A DNA stretch of 37,628 nt, from NCBI GenBank assembly GCA_944389895.1, contig CALXOA010000024.1, forward strand, positions 1-37,628, written 5' to 3'. The position numbers and the translations under genes are program-made. Positions within the stretch are counted from its first letter, which is position 1. Each line of letters opens with the position of its first letter. A model generated the notes under the pieces. The model ran no database searches, was not told where the DNA came from, and saw only the letters and a list, made by a program, of their open reading frames with translations. Source of the DNA: an uncultured Victivallis sp. (GTDB taxonomy: Bacteria; Verrucomicrobiota; Lentisphaeria; Victivallales; Victivallaceae). Positions 17,177 through 26,523 of the stretch are shown here, in pieces.

Positions 17177-18645
17177 GAATCCTCTACCTCGATATCGACA
17201 CCCTGCGTCCCGATCATCTCGGCTGTTACGGCTATTGCCGCAACACGTCACCGAATCTCGACCGGATCGCGGCCGAAGGGGTGCGGTTCGACAACTGCCA
17301 CACCACAGACGCTCCCTGTCTGCCCTCCCGTTCCGCATTGATGACCGGCACGTTCGGCATCCACAACGGCGTCGTCAACCACGACGGATTCAACGCCGAC
17401 TTCCGTCCGGAAGGACGAGGCCGCGGTTTCCGGAGCCGGATGGGTTCAGACACCCTTCCGGCCTTTCTGAAAATGGAAGTGGGGCTGCACACGGTCTACA
17501 TCGGCGGATTCGGAGAACGCCACTCCACCTTCAGCTATTACGCCGGGTTCCGGGAGATCCACGACACCGGCAGAGGCGGCATGGAATCGGCCGAGGAGGT
17601 GACTCCGACTGCGCTCGACTGGCTGGAACGGCACGGAACGGAGGACAACTGGTACCTGCATGTGAACTACTGGGATCCGCATACCCCCTACCGCGTTCCC
17701 GCAGATTTCGGCAACCCGTTTGCCGGCGATCCGCTGCCGCGCTGGCTGACTCCCGGGGTGATCGAGCAGCAACTGCGGGAAACGGTCGGGCCTCACGGCA
17801 TTCTGGAGATTTCGATGTATGACGACCATGAGGACAGCCGATACCCGCGCCAGGCCGGCAAGGTGACCGATATGGAAGACGTCCGACGCGAGATCGATGG
17901 TTACGACTGCGGGGTGCGCTACGCCGACACCCATATCGGAACGTTGCTGAAAAAACTCGAAACACTCGGCGTTCTTGACGACCTGATCATCATCGTCAGT
18001 TCCGACCACGGGGAGAACCTCGGAGAACTCGGCCTCTGGAGCGAACACGGAACCGCCGACCTCTGCACCACCCGGATTCCTCTGATCATCCGCTGGCCGG
18101 GATTGAAGGCGGACCGGGTAGACACGGGGTTGCACTACAACATCGACCTCCTGCCGACCCTGGCGCAACTGCTGGGGAAAGTGCCGCGAAAGAGCTGGGA
18201 AGGAGAAAGCTTCGCCGCCGCGATCCGAGACGGCGCGCCGACCGGTCGCGACTATCTGGTCGTATCGCAATGCTGCCACGGCTGCCAGCGGGCGGTACGC
18301 CGCGGCGACTGGCTTTACATCAGGACCTGGCATGACTTCTTCCATCTGTTTCCGAAGGAGATGCTCTTCGATCTCGCGAATGATCCGCATGAAGAACACA
18401 ATCTGGCTTCGGAGCGCCCGGATGTCTGCGGAGAGCTTGCCCGCTGTTATCTGGAGTGGTATGATGAGATGATGGCAACGCAGCCGGAGGGCTATTTTCA
18501 CGATCCGATGTGGGAGGAACTCCACCGCGGCGGTCCATGCCACGCACACGGTCAGCTGGCCCGTTACTGCGAACGGCTCGGGAAAACCGGGCGTGACTGG
18601 GCAATCCCTCTGTTGAAGGAACGCCATCCGGAGGAGTTCCGGTGA
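17173..18645 (+). CDS. Sulfatase, S1 family (CLPSR active site), no signal peptide
   Basis: A 490-residue sulfatase that begins at the first beta strand ([20 protein letters not shown]), with D7 and D9 as metal ligands. C49 in CLPSR is the formylglycine precursor. YWDPHTPY near 170 and [12 protein letters not shown] near 277 are the other active-site blocks. The GK-x-H block of the other sulfatases is replaced by a GGFGERHS segment near 113, so this member is the most divergent of the group. The gene overlaps its upstream neighbour by ATGA and the downstream maturase by GTGA, a tightly coupled trio. There is no signal peptide. The substrate is unknown. Confidence 0.92.
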   Translation: MRILYLDIDTLRPDHLGCYGYCRNTSPNLDRIAAEGVRFDNCHTTDAPCLPSRSALMTGTFGIHNGVVNHDGFNADFRPEGRGRGFRSRMGSDTLPAFLKMEVGLHTVYIGGFGERHSTFSYYAGFREIHDTGRGGMESAEEVTPTALDWLERHGTEDNWYLHVNYWDPHTPYRVPADFGNPFAGDPLPRWLTPGVIEQQLRETVGPHGILEISMYDDHEDSRYPRQAGKVTDMEDVRREIDGYDCGVRYADTHIGTLLKKLETLGVLDDLIIIVSSDHGENLGELGLWSEHGTADLCTTRIPLIIRWPGLKADRVDTGLHYNIDLLPTLAQLLGKVPRKSWEGESFAAAIRDGAPTGRDYLVVSQCCHGCQRAVRRGDWLYIRTWHDFFHLFPKEMLFDLANDPHEEHNLASERPDVCGELARCYLEWYDEMMATQPEGYFHDPMWEELHRGGPCHAHGQLARYCERLGKTGRDWAIPLLKERHPEEFR

Positions 18646-19808
18646 ACGAATCGTTTTCGCTGTTGCTGAAGCCGGTGTCGTTCGATTGCAACCTGCGCTG
18701 CCGGTACTGCTTTTATCTGCCGAAGGAGGAGTTGTTCGGTTCCGGTGCTCACCGCATGGATCGTGAAACCCTCGAGGCGGTGACTCGAAGTTACCTCTCC
18801 CTGCCGATGGCGACACACACCTTCGGGTGGCAGGGAGGCGAGCCTACGCTGGCGGGTGTGGAGTTCTTCCGGGAAGCGATCCAGCTTCAACGCCGTTATG
18901 CAGCAACCGGCGAAGTCGCCAACGCCCTGCAGACCAATGGAACGCTGCTCGACGACAGCTGGGGGGAGTTTCTGCATGACAACCGTTTTCTGGTCGGCAT
19001 CAGCATCGACGGCCCGGCTGAGCTGCACGACCGTTTCCGCATACGTGCGGATGGCGGAGGAAGTCATGCCGATGTCATGCGCGGGCTCGGAATCTTGAAG
19101 CACCACGGGGTCGACTTCAATGCGTTGACGCTGGTTTCCTCCGCCAATCAGGATCATCCGGAGATGATATACCGTTATCTGAAGGAACTCGGCATCGCGT
19201 TCCACCAGTACATCGAGTGTGTTGAATTTACCCGTGCAGGAACGCTGCAGCCGTTTGCGGTGACTCCGGGGAAATGGGGAGAATTTCTCTGCCGGATTTT
19301 CGACGAGTGGTATCCGGCCGATACGCGTACGGTGTCGATCCGTCTTTTCGACTCGATCGTTTCGCGGCTGGCGACCGGAATCCCGACCGCCTGCCCGATG
19401 GGGGGAAACTGCTGCAACTATCTGGTCGTTGAACATGATGGAGGCGTCTATCCGTGCGACTTCCACGTCCGCCCGGAACTCCGGCTCGGAAACATCCGGG
19501 AAACCGGATTCCGGGAACTGCGGGAACGGCCGGAATACCGCCGATGGGGAGAGATCAAGAATCCGCACTCTGAGAAATGTTCCGCCTGCCGCTGGCTGCC
19601 GCTCTGCATGGGTGATTGCCCGAAGAACCGGACGGCCGGCGGCAGCGCCCTGTGTGAAGGATGGCAACTCTTTTATTCCCACACAATAGAACGTTTTGAG
19701 CGCCTTGTTTCCGAGGTCACCCGATCGAAAAAAGCTCCGGGGCGCAACGATCCGTGCCCGTGCGGCAGCGGCAGGAAATACAAGAGATGTTGCGGAGCCG
19801 GCCGATGA
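18642..19808 (+). CDS. Radical SAM anaerobic sulfatase-maturating enzyme with SEC-C tail
   Basis: A 388-residue enzyme that oxidises the active-site Cys (or Ser) of sulfatases to formylglycine without oxygen. The radical SAM cluster motif is C16-x3-C20-x2-C23, with the SAM-binding GGEP near 65-68 and SIDGP near 121-125. The SPASM domain with auxiliary Fe-S ligands spans about 251-338 (C251, C257/258, C272, C313, C316, C322, C326, C338), and D273 after C272 matches the proposed catalytic Asp of known maturases. Unusually, residues 366-388 add a SEC-C zinc-binding motif ([17 protein letters not shown]). It starts with GTG in a 4-nt overlap with the upstream sulfatase stop. It presumably matures all six sulfatases here, in the cytoplasm, before or during folding. 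Confidence 0.94.
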   Translation: MNESFSLLLKPVSFDCNLRCRYCFYLPKEELFGSGAHRMDRETLEAVTRSYLSLPMATHTFGWQGGEPTLAGVEFFREAIQLQRRYAATGEVANALQTNGTLLDDSWGEFLHDNRFLVGISIDGPAELHDRFRIRADGGGSHADVMRGLGILKHHGVDFNALTLVSSANQDHPEMIYRYLKELGIAFHQYIECVEFTRAGTLQPFAVTPGKWGEFLCRIFDEWYPADTRTVSIRLFDSIVSRLATGIPTACPMGGNCCNYLVVEHDGGVYPCDFHVRPELRLGNIRETGFRELRERPEYRRWGEIKNPHSEKCSACRWLPLCMGDCPKNRTAGGSALCEGWQLFYSHTIERFERLVSEVTRSKKAPGRNDPCPCGSGRKYKRCCGAGR

Positions 19809-19914
19809 GACGCAACATTCCCAATCGGCTTTCACGCGGAGGCACCGGATTCCGTCACCGTCGCGCCTGCAGTTCCGGCAGATATCGTCCTTACCACTTT
19901 GAGGGGAAACAATC

Positions 19915-21462
19915 GTGAAGAACATCCTTTTCATCACCACCGACCAGCAGCACTGGAACACCCTCGGATTTTTGAATCCGGAAGTCAAGACGCCGAACCT
20001 CGACCGGCTGGCCGCCCGGGGCTGTTATTTCCCGCGCGCATATACGATCAATCCGACCTGCACCCCGACCCGCTGCAGCTGGCTGACCGGCACGCCCCCG
20101 AGCCGGCACGGCGCCTACAGTCTCGGAACCAAGCTCTTTGAAGACGTCCCGACCGTAAACGATGAATTTCGCAAAGGGGGAGTCCGTTCCTGCCTGATCG
20201 GCAAGGCCCACTTCCAGCCGCTGGAATCCACGCCGGAATACCCGTCGCTGGAAGCGTATCCGATCCTGCACGACCTCGACTTCTGGCGGAACTACAAAGA
20301 CCGCTTCTACGGTTTCGATCACGTGGAACTCGCCCGCAATCATACCGATGAAAGCCACGTCGGCCAGCATTATGCACTCTGGATGGAATCGAAGGGATAT
20401 GCGAACTGGCGTGACTACTTCCTGCCGAATCCGCCCTGTTACCGTACGGAAGCGGATCCCCTACAGGAGTCGCCGCACCGCACTCCGGCTCCCGGCGGCG
20501 CCTGGGAGATTCCCGAGGAGATCCACTACAACGCCTGGATCGCCGAACGGAGCAACGCAATGCTCGATCAGTACAAACGCGACGGGGAACGCTTCTTTCT
20601 GTGGGCGAGCTTCTTCGATCCGCATCCGGCCTATATGGTTCCGGAACCCTATGCGAGCATGTATGATCCGAAAACCGTGACGGTTCCGGAGTTGACCCCC
20701 GGGGAATTTGACGACAAACCGCCGCATTTCGGAATGACCCAGCAGGAACACCCCGATTTCTCCGCCTATCAGACCGACGAAGGGAGCAATGCGCTGCACG
20801 GTGCCGGTTCTCATCTGGCGGACCGGGAGACCAAAGCGAAGCGCATCGCCACGATGTACGGCATGGTCACGATGCTGGACACCTACATCGGGAAAATCCT
20901 CGACCATCTCGAAGAACTCGGTCTCGCCGAAGATACACTGATCGTCTTCACCACCGACCACGGTGACTTCTGGGGGCAGCACGGATTGACGGCGAAAGCG
21001 CTCCATCACTATGAGGATCTGTTGAAGGTCCCGCTGATCGCCGTTCTGCCCGGGCGGATTCCGGCCGGTTCCACCAATCCGGATCTGCAGTCGACCGTCG
21101 ATCTTGCGCCGACCTTCCTGTCGTTCGCCGGGCTGCCGGTACCGCGTTACATGACCGGACTGGACCGCAAAGCGAACTGGCTGGGGGATCCCTCCGTTGC
21201 CCGGAAACACGTGATCGTTGAAAATCATCACAATCCGACCACGTTTCACGCCGAGACCATGATCAACGCACGTTATAAGATCACAGTCTACCGCAACGCG
21301 GACTACGGAGAACTCTTCGATCTCCTGACCGATCCCGGGGAGCTGGTCAATCTCTGGGATCACCCGGAGTGTCTGAAACTCAAACAGGAACTGCTGCTTG
21401 AATTTCTGCAGGCGAAGATGGAGATGGAGCCGATGCCGATGCCCCGGATCGCGGGAGCGTGA
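19915..21462 (+). CDS. Sulfatase, S1 family (CTPTR active site), no signal peptide
   Basis: A 515-residue sulfatase, the longest of the six, with a GTG start after GAGGGG. D10 in LFITTDQQHW is a metal ligand and C49 in CTPTR the formylglycine precursor. GKAHFQP near 99, FFDPHPAY near 230 and TTDHGDFWGQHG near 345 are the remaining blocks, followed by a Lys in GLTAKALHHYE. An insert around residues 100-200 is longer than in its neighbours and may shape the substrate pocket. There is no signal peptide. A 106-bp gap with no recognisable signal separates it from the maturase, so it probably belongs to the same operon. The C-terminus ends in a Met-rich stretch (KMEMEPMPMP). Confidence 0.94.
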   Translation: MKNILFITTDQQHWNTLGFLNPEVKTPNLDRLAARGCYFPRAYTINPTCTPTRCSWLTGTPPSRHGAYSLGTKLFEDVPTVNDEFRKGGVRSCLIGKAHFQPLESTPEYPSLEAYPILHDLDFWRNYKDRFYGFDHVELARNHTDESHVGQHYALWMESKGYANWRDYFLPNPPCYRTEADPLQESPHRTPAPGGAWEIPEEIHYNAWIAERSNAMLDQYKRDGERFFLWASFFDPHPAYMVPEPYASMYDPKTVTVPELTPGEFDDKPPHFGMTQQEHPDFSAYQTDEGSNALHGAGSHLADRETKAKRIATMYGMVTMLDTYIGKILDHLEELGLAEDTLIVFTTDHGDFWGQHGLTAKALHHYEDLLKVPLIAVLPGRIPAGSTNPDLQSTVDLAPTFLSFAGLPVPRYMTGLDRKANWLGDPSVARKHVIVENHHNPTTFHAETMINARYKITVYRNADYGELFDLLTDPGELVNLWDHPECLKLKQELLLEFLQAKMEMEPMPMPRIAGA

Positions 21463-21522
21463 AACACGTCTGCCCGATGAAACATCGGCCGTAACGGAAA
21501 AAGTTCCGCAAAGGAGAAAGAA

Positions 21523-22875
21523 ATGGACCGACCGAATATCCTCCTGATCATTACGGATCAGCAGAGCGCGACAATGCTCAGCTGTGCCGGGAATCCTCAT
21601 CTCCGGACGCCGGCGCTGGATTCTCTCGCCGCACGGGGAATGCGTTTTGAGCGTGCTTATTGTACCAATCCGGTCTGTGTAGCCTCGCGAACCAGTCTGC
21701 TTTCCGGGAGAATGCCCGGAGAGTTTCACGGGAACTATAATGAAGCTCATTGGACTGCGCCTGCCGGATGGAGCGCAGATCAGACACTGGGAGCTCTGTT
21801 GCGCCGCGCCGGTTACCGAACCTTCTACGGGGGAAAAATCCACGTTCCGCCGATGCTGGATCCGGCCCGGACAGGCTATGATTACTTCTGTGCCGACGAA
21901 CGGGACACTCTTTCCCGCGCCTGTGCGGAACTGATCCGCCGGCCTCATCCGCAACCGTTTTTCCTGGTCGCCTCCTTCATTAATCCGCACGACATCTGTT
22001 ATCATGCCATCAGCTGTTTCCCGAATCCGCGGACGGAACGGCTGATCAACAACAGCCCGGTGGAGATGGAGACGATGCGGGAAGCGCTGCAGCTTCCGGA
22101 CGGACTCTCCGAAGAGGAATTTTTCAAAAAGGTGTGTCCTCCGCTGCCGGAAAATCATCACATCCAGAACGAGGAGCCGGAAGCCGTTGCCGCCTTCCTC
22201 GCGAAACGGGGATTCCAGGTGGAGTTGCGCAGACACTGGAGCGACCGGGAGTGGCGTCTGCACCGCTGGGCATACTGCCGGCTGACCGAACGGGTCGACG
22301 CGGAAATCGGCCGCCTGCTCACCGCATTGGATCAAAGCGGTCTGCGGGACAACACGCTGGTGATCTTCACCAGTGACCACGGCGACAACGACGGCTCCCA
22401 CCAGCTCGAACACAAATCCCTGCTTTATGAAGAGGCGATCCGCATTCCCCTGATCGTCAGTTATCCCGGCCGGATTCCGGAAGGCTCCGTAGACAACAAC
22501 CATCTGGTGTCAAACGGTCTGGATCTTCTTCCCACCCTCTGCGATTATGCCGCCGCATCGCTTCCGCCGGAACCGGCGGGCCTCTCGTTGCGGCCACTGC
22601 TGGAAAACCACCCGGTGAAATGGAGGAAAAACCTGTATCTCGAGAGCGAGGCTGGCTTCGGCATCGTCGGGCAACGATTCAAATATGTCCTTTACAATGA
22701 CGGGAAGGGACGAAACGACGAGCAGCTCTACGATCGGCAAAACGATCCCGGAGAGACCGGCAATCACGCCTCGATTCCCGAAAACCGGGCACCTCTGGAA
22801 CGCGGCCGGGAACTGCTTGCAGAATACCAGAAGGCATTTTACGGTTCCCGAAGGAGTCCGGCTGACCTGACATGA
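21523..22875 (+). CDS. Sulfatase, S1 family (CVASR active site), no signal peptide
   Basis: A 450-residue sulfatase behind a strong AAGGAG site. D12 in LLIITDQQSA is a metal ligand. C52 begins CVASR, the second C-x-A-x-R variant in this operon. GGKIHVPP near 105, FINPHD near 152 and TSDHGDNDGSHQ near 285 follow, with the conserved Lys in EHKSLLYEE. No signal peptide is seen. It is the last gene of operon 2, with a terminator-like hairpin about 107 bp downstream. The 60-bp gap before it holds a short inverted repeat (CCGATG, AAA, CATCGG reading through 21473-21488), which could attenuate or process the transcript. Confidence 0.94.
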   Translation: MDRPNILLIITDQQSATMLSCAGNPHLRTPALDSLAARGMRFERAYCTNPVCVASRTSLLSGRMPGEFHGNYNEAHWTAPAGWSADQTLGALLRRAGYRTFYGGKIHVPPMLDPARTGYDYFCADERDTLSRACAELIRRPHPQPFFLVASFINPHDICYHAISCFPNPRTERLINNSPVEMETMREALQLPDGLSEEEFFKKVCPPLPENHHIQNEEPEAVAAFLAKRGFQVELRRHWSDREWRLHRWAYCRLTERVDAEIGRLLTALDQSGLRDNTLVIFTSDHGDNDGSHQLEHKSLLYEEAIRIPLIVSYPGRIPEGSVDNNHLVSNGLDLLPTLCDYAAASLPPEPAGLSLRPLLENHPVKWRKNLYLESEAGFGIVGQRFKYVLYNDGKGRNDEQLYDRQNDPGETGNHASIPENRAPLERGRELLAEYQKAFYGSRRSPADLT

Positions 22876-22981
22876 ATCCAGCCGTTTCCAGGAGCGGAAA
22901 CGCTCTTCGTTCCGGCAGCGACTGAAACCGGCAGAGAAGGCGGAAAGTCCACCCCGCCGAAGCGGGCTCCGCCATTCCGGT

Positions 22982-22999
22982 CCGGCAAAGGCCGGTTTT
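22982..22999 (+). terminator. Possible intrinsic terminator of sulfatase operon 2
   Basis: CCGGC (22982-22986) and GCCGG (22991-22995) form a short stem with a 4-nt loop followed by TTTT. The stem is short, so termination may be weak. The preceding 22876-22980 holds other small GC-rich inverted repeats but no gene. Confidence 0.45.
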
Positions 23000-23032
23000 G
23001 CCTCGATTCCCCTTTAAACCTTCAACCCATAC

Positions 23033-23060
23033 TTGAAATCTGCAATTCCGGGTGCATATT
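23033..23060 (+). promoter_or_regulatory. Possible promoter for lipoprotein-uvrA operon
   Basis: TTGAAA (23033-23038) and CATATT (23055-23060) are 16 bp apart, about 60 bp before the lipoprotein start at 23122. Confidence 0.4.
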
Positions 23061-23121
23061 GATCACGAAATTCCGACAGAGACATCCGGGAATGCAACTT
23101 CAAACAGGAGTTCGGATCATC

Positions 23122-23967
23122 ATGAAATTGTTTCTCTACGGCGGCCTGCTGTTCTGCGCGGCCGCTTTCGGCTGCCGCAACGTTCCGCAACCGGATCAGG
23201 TGTTGTGCCGGGAACTCCGGTACGGTGAGGCATGGCAGAAAGTCCACGCGGCGGAAGCGCTCTGTGCCGCCGGAATCGGCCGGGAGGCGGTCTTGGAGGA
23301 GTTCACCCGCGAACTGGCGGAAAGTACGCCGGGGACACCGTGGCGCGTCGGCATACTCCGGGTGCTCGTCCGGGCGGAACCCGCCCGGCGCGACGCCGCA
23401 GCCCGCGAACTGCTGGCCATTGCAGATACGCCCGAAGCGACCGGAAGAATCCATGCGATCGAATCGCTCGGGAAACTCCGGATTCCCGTCCCCGGGAGTT
23501 TCGGCATGAAGCTGGCACAGGAAAGTTCCGCGCCTTACGGCCTGCTGCTCGCCGCCCAGGCGGGGAACCGGGAGGCGCTCGAGCAGCTGACGGATCTCCT
23601 GCAACAGGGAAATCCCGCCACCGCCGCAAACTTCCTGCTGCTGGATGAACTGCCGCCGGAAAGCATCATCGCCCTCCGGCAGGCCGCGGACAACCGGTCG
23701 GCCTCCCCCGCATTCCGGGCATTCGCCCTGCAGAGCGTGATCCTGGCGACAGGAAATCCGGCGGAACTGCACGAGGAGCTACGCCGCCGGATCGCGGAGG
23801 AGACGGATCCGGCGGCACTGCGGATCTATCTGGGTACGCTGGGCGGGTTCCATGCCCCAGGGGACCGCGCCCTGCTGACGAGCTATCTTTCAGCGGAAGA
23901 TCCCGAGCTGCGGATCGCGGCGGCCCAATCCCTGCTCACGGTCGGGGAAACGCACGAAGCACAATAA
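23122..23967 (+). CDS. Lipoprotein with HEAT-like repeats
   Basis: A 281-residue protein. I chose the ATG at 23122 because AGGAG precedes it and it begins a lipoprotein signal (MKLFLYGGLLFCAAAFGC, lipid-anchored C18); the frame is open from 23059 but that start lacks these features. The mature part is almost wholly helical, Ala/Leu/Glu-rich, with repeated pairs of helices such as AWQKVHAAEALCAAG, GRIHAIESLGKL and PELRIAAAQSLLTVG, typical of HEAT/PBS-lyase-like repeats used in protein binding. It is 17 bp upstream of the UvrA-like gene and probably co-transcribed, though a surface lipoprotein and a cytoplasmic DNA-repair-type ATPase make an odd pair. The function is unknown. Confidence 0.8.
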   Translation: MKLFLYGGLLFCAAAFGCRNVPQPDQVLCRELRYGEAWQKVHAAEALCAAGIGREAVLEEFTRELAESTPGTPWRVGILRVLVRAEPARRDAAARELLAIADTPEATGRIHAIESLGKLRIPVPGSFGMKLAQESSAPYGLLLAAQAGNREALEQLTDLLQQGNPATAANFLLLDELPPESIIALRQAADNRSASPAFRAFALQSVILATGNPAELHEELRRRIAEETDPAALRIYLGTLGGFHAPGDRALLTSYLSAEDPELRIAAAQSLLTVGETHEAQ

Positions 23968-23984
23968 AACGGAGAACCGGATCA

Positions 23985-26489
23985 GTGGACAACCGGGCAG
24001 AGGCGCCGAAAGCCATTCAAATCCGCGGCGCCAGAGTACACAATCTGAAAAACATCGACGTCGATGTCCCGCTGAATCAGATCGTCGGAATCGCCGGAGT
24101 CTCCGGCTCCGGCAAATCCTCGCTCGCTCTTGGGGTCCTCTACGCCGAAGGCTCCAGACGTTATCTGGAAGCGCTCTCGACCTATACCCGGCGGCGCATG
24201 ACACAGGCGGCCCGGGCGCAGGTGGATGAGGTTCTGTACGTGCCGGCGGCGCTGGCGCTGCACCAGCGGCCCGGGGTCCCCGGCATCCGCAGTACCTTCG
24301 GCACCGGAACCGAGCTGCTGAACGCACTGCGGCTGATGTTCTCCCGTCTGGCCGAACACCGCTGCCCCAACGGCCACATGGTACCGCCGTCGCTGGCCGT
24401 CGCCGCGGGCCGGGAACTCGTCTGCCCGGAGTGCGGCGTAAAGTTCTTCGCTCCATCGGCCGAAGAACTCGCCTTCAACAGTCAGGGAGCCTGCCGCACC
24501 TGCGGCGGCACCGGAACCATCCGTACGGTAGATCGGGCAACCCTTGTGCCGGATGAATCACTCACCATCGACCAGGGGGCGGTCGCCCCGTGGAATACGC
24601 TGATGTGGTCGCTGATGACCGATGTCTGCCGGGCCATGGGAGTACGTACCGACGTTCCCTTCCGCGAACTGACCGACCGGGAACGGGAGATCGTATTCAA
24701 TGGTCCCGCCGAAAAAAAGCACATCTTCTACAAATCACGGAACACCAATCAGGCCGGCGAACTTGACTTCACCTATTACAACGCCACCTATACCGTGGAG
24801 AACGCCCTTGCCAAGGTGAAAGACGAAAAAGGCATGAAGCGGGTCGAAAAGTTCCTGCGGCAGGATCTCTGTCCAGACTGCGGCGGGTCCCGCCTGTCGA
24901 CGGCGGCAAGGGCGCCGCGGTTGCGCGGCATCTCGCTCGATACGGCCTGCCGGATGTCTCTCTCGGAGCTCGCAGCATGGGTGGACGGGGTACCGGGAGC
25001 CATGAGCGCCGAAATGCGGCCGATGGCGGAAAGCATCTGCGACTCGTTCCGGAGTGCCGCGAAGCGATTGATGGACCTCGGACTCGGCTATCTCGCCCTC
25101 GACCGGGCCGCCTCGACACTTTCCACCGGCGAGCGGCAGCGCATGCAGCTGGCCCGTGCGGTCCGCAACCGCACGACCGGCGTATTGTACGTGCTTGACG
25201 AACCATCGATCGGGCTCCACCCCTCCAACCTCGTCGGGCTGAACGGAGTCATGCACGACCTGATTGCCGACGGCAATTCGGTTCTGCTGGTCGATCACGA
25301 TACGCGGATTCTCTCGGAAGCGGACTGGATCATCGAACTGGGGCCGCAGGCCGGCGCCGACGGCGGGCGCGTCATCGCTCAGGGAACGGTGTCGGAAGTG
25401 GAGAAAAATCCCGACTCCCGGATCGGTCCGTTCCTCTCGGGGCAGGCGGAGGTTCTGTCGGGGAAGCATACCCGCGCCGAAGAGATGTTCTCAATCGGCA
25501 GGATCCACCTTGCCACAGCTTCGATCCACACGGTGAAACCGCTCGAAGTGGATCTTCCGAAGGGGCGTTTGACCGTGGTGACGGGGGTTTCCGGCTCCGG
25601 CAAAACCACACTGATTCTGGAAAGTCTCGTCCCGGGACTGGAAGCGGCCATCGAAGGCAGGAAACTGCCGGAACACGTGAAGGCTGTAAAGACGGATGGA
25701 ATCGCCCATGTAAAACTGATCGATGCCACCCCGATCGGCATCAATGTCCGTTCCACGGTTGCAACCTATGCCAATGTGCACGATGAACTGCGCCGGGTCT
25801 TCGCGAAAACTCCCGATGCCGAACAGCTCGGCTTGAATGCCGGGGACTTCTCCTACAACACCGGGAAACTACGCTGTCCGGTATGCGACGGCACCGGGGA
25901 AATCAGTCTCGACGTACAGTTCCTGCCAGACGTCGAAGTTCCCTGCCCCGAATGCCGCGGCTCACGTTACTCAAAAGAGGCGGCCGGAGTCAGGCGCCGG
26001 AATCGGACCGGATTTTGTTATTCCCTGCCGGAACTGATGGCGATGGATGTCAATACGGCGCTCAAGGTCTGCGGGGATCTGAAAATTGTTCGCCAGAGGT
26101 TGCAGGTCCTGCAGAAGCTCGGACTGGGCTACATGACTCTCGGCGAGGAAACCCCTTCCCTCTCGGGAGGCGAGGCGCAGCGCCTGAAGCTGGCAAGCGA
26201 ACTGGGCCGGACGCAGTCGGACGCCATATTCGTCTTTGATGAGCCGACCATAGGCCTGCATCCTTTGGATGTACAGAGTCTGCTGGAAGTTTTCCGGAAA
26301 CTCATTGAGAGCGGAGCAACCGTCATCGTGATCGAACACGACACCGATATGATCCGCAACGCCGACTACATCATCGACATGGGGCCGGGCGGCGGCGAGG
26401 AGGGCGGCCGGATCGTCGCGGTCGGCACCCCCGAAGAGATCATGCAGACCCCGGAGAGCATCACCGGAAGGTTTCTGCAGATCAGGTGA
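23985..26489 (+). CDS. uvrA: Class II UvrA-like ABC ATPase
   Basis: An 834-residue protein with a GTG start after CGGAGA. Two ABC ATPase halves are present: Walker A GVSGSGKSS at 38-46 and GVSGSGKTT near 534; signature sequences LSTGERQR near 379 and LSGGEAQR near 726; and Walker B segments LYVLDEPSIGLHP and FVFDEPTIGLHP. CPECG/CRTCGG and CPVC/CPEC pairs mark the zinc modules. It is about 100 residues shorter than housekeeping UvrA (about 940), and the part between the first Walker A and the zinc module is short, as in UvrA2-type proteins that lack the UvrB-binding domain. These are linked to tolerance of DNA-binding drugs rather than general excision repair. So it is probably a paralogue and not the cell's main UvrA. 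Confidence 0.88.
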   Translation: MDNRAEAPKAIQIRGARVHNLKNIDVDVPLNQIVGIAGVSGSGKSSLALGVLYAEGSRRYLEALSTYTRRRMTQAARAQVDEVLYVPAALALHQRPGVPGIRSTFGTGTELLNALRLMFSRLAEHRCPNGHMVPPSLAVAAGRELVCPECGVKFFAPSAEELAFNSQGACRTCGGTGTIRTVDRATLVPDESLTIDQGAVAPWNTLMWSLMTDVCRAMGVRTDVPFRELTDREREIVFNGPAEKKHIFYKSRNTNQAGELDFTYYNATYTVENALAKVKDEKGMKRVEKFLRQDLCPDCGGSRLSTAARAPRLRGISLDTACRMSLSELAAWVDGVPGAMSAEMRPMAESICDSFRSAAKRLMDLGLGYLALDRAASTLSTGERQRMQLARAVRNRTTGVLYVLDEPSIGLHPSNLVGLNGVMHDLIADGNSVLLVDHDTRILSEADWIIELGPQAGADGGRVIAQGTVSEVEKNPDSRIGPFLSGQAEVLSGKHTRAEEMFSIGRIHLATASIHTVKPLEVDLPKGRLTVVTGVSGSGKTTLILESLVPGLEAAIEGRKLPEHVKAVKTDGIAHVKLIDATPIGINVRSTVATYANVHDELRRVFAKTPDAEQLGLNAGDFSYNTGKLRCPVCDGTGEISLDVQFLPDVEVPCPECRGSRYSKEAAGVRRRNRTGFCYSLPELMAMDVNTALKVCGDLKIVRQRLQVLQKLGLGYMTLGEETPSLSGGEAQRLKLASELGRTQSDAIFVFDEPTIGLHPLDVQSLLEVFRKLIESGATVIVIEHDTDMIRNADYIIDMGPGGGEEGGRIVAVGTPEEIMQTPESITGRFLQIR

Positions 26490-26523
26490 AACGTTCCTGC
26501 CGGAGAAACAGAATCCAGACGCC

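Noticed and set aside
21473..21488. Third copy of the AraC element before the last sulfatase
   Set aside because: Only about 11 nt resemble the element (reverse strand), and they form a short hairpin of their own; no promoter stands beside them.
20461..22503. A 680-residue minus-strand ORF across two sulfatase genes
   Set aside because: It spans the end of one sulfatase and most of the next on the opposite strand, with no start signal; a shadow.
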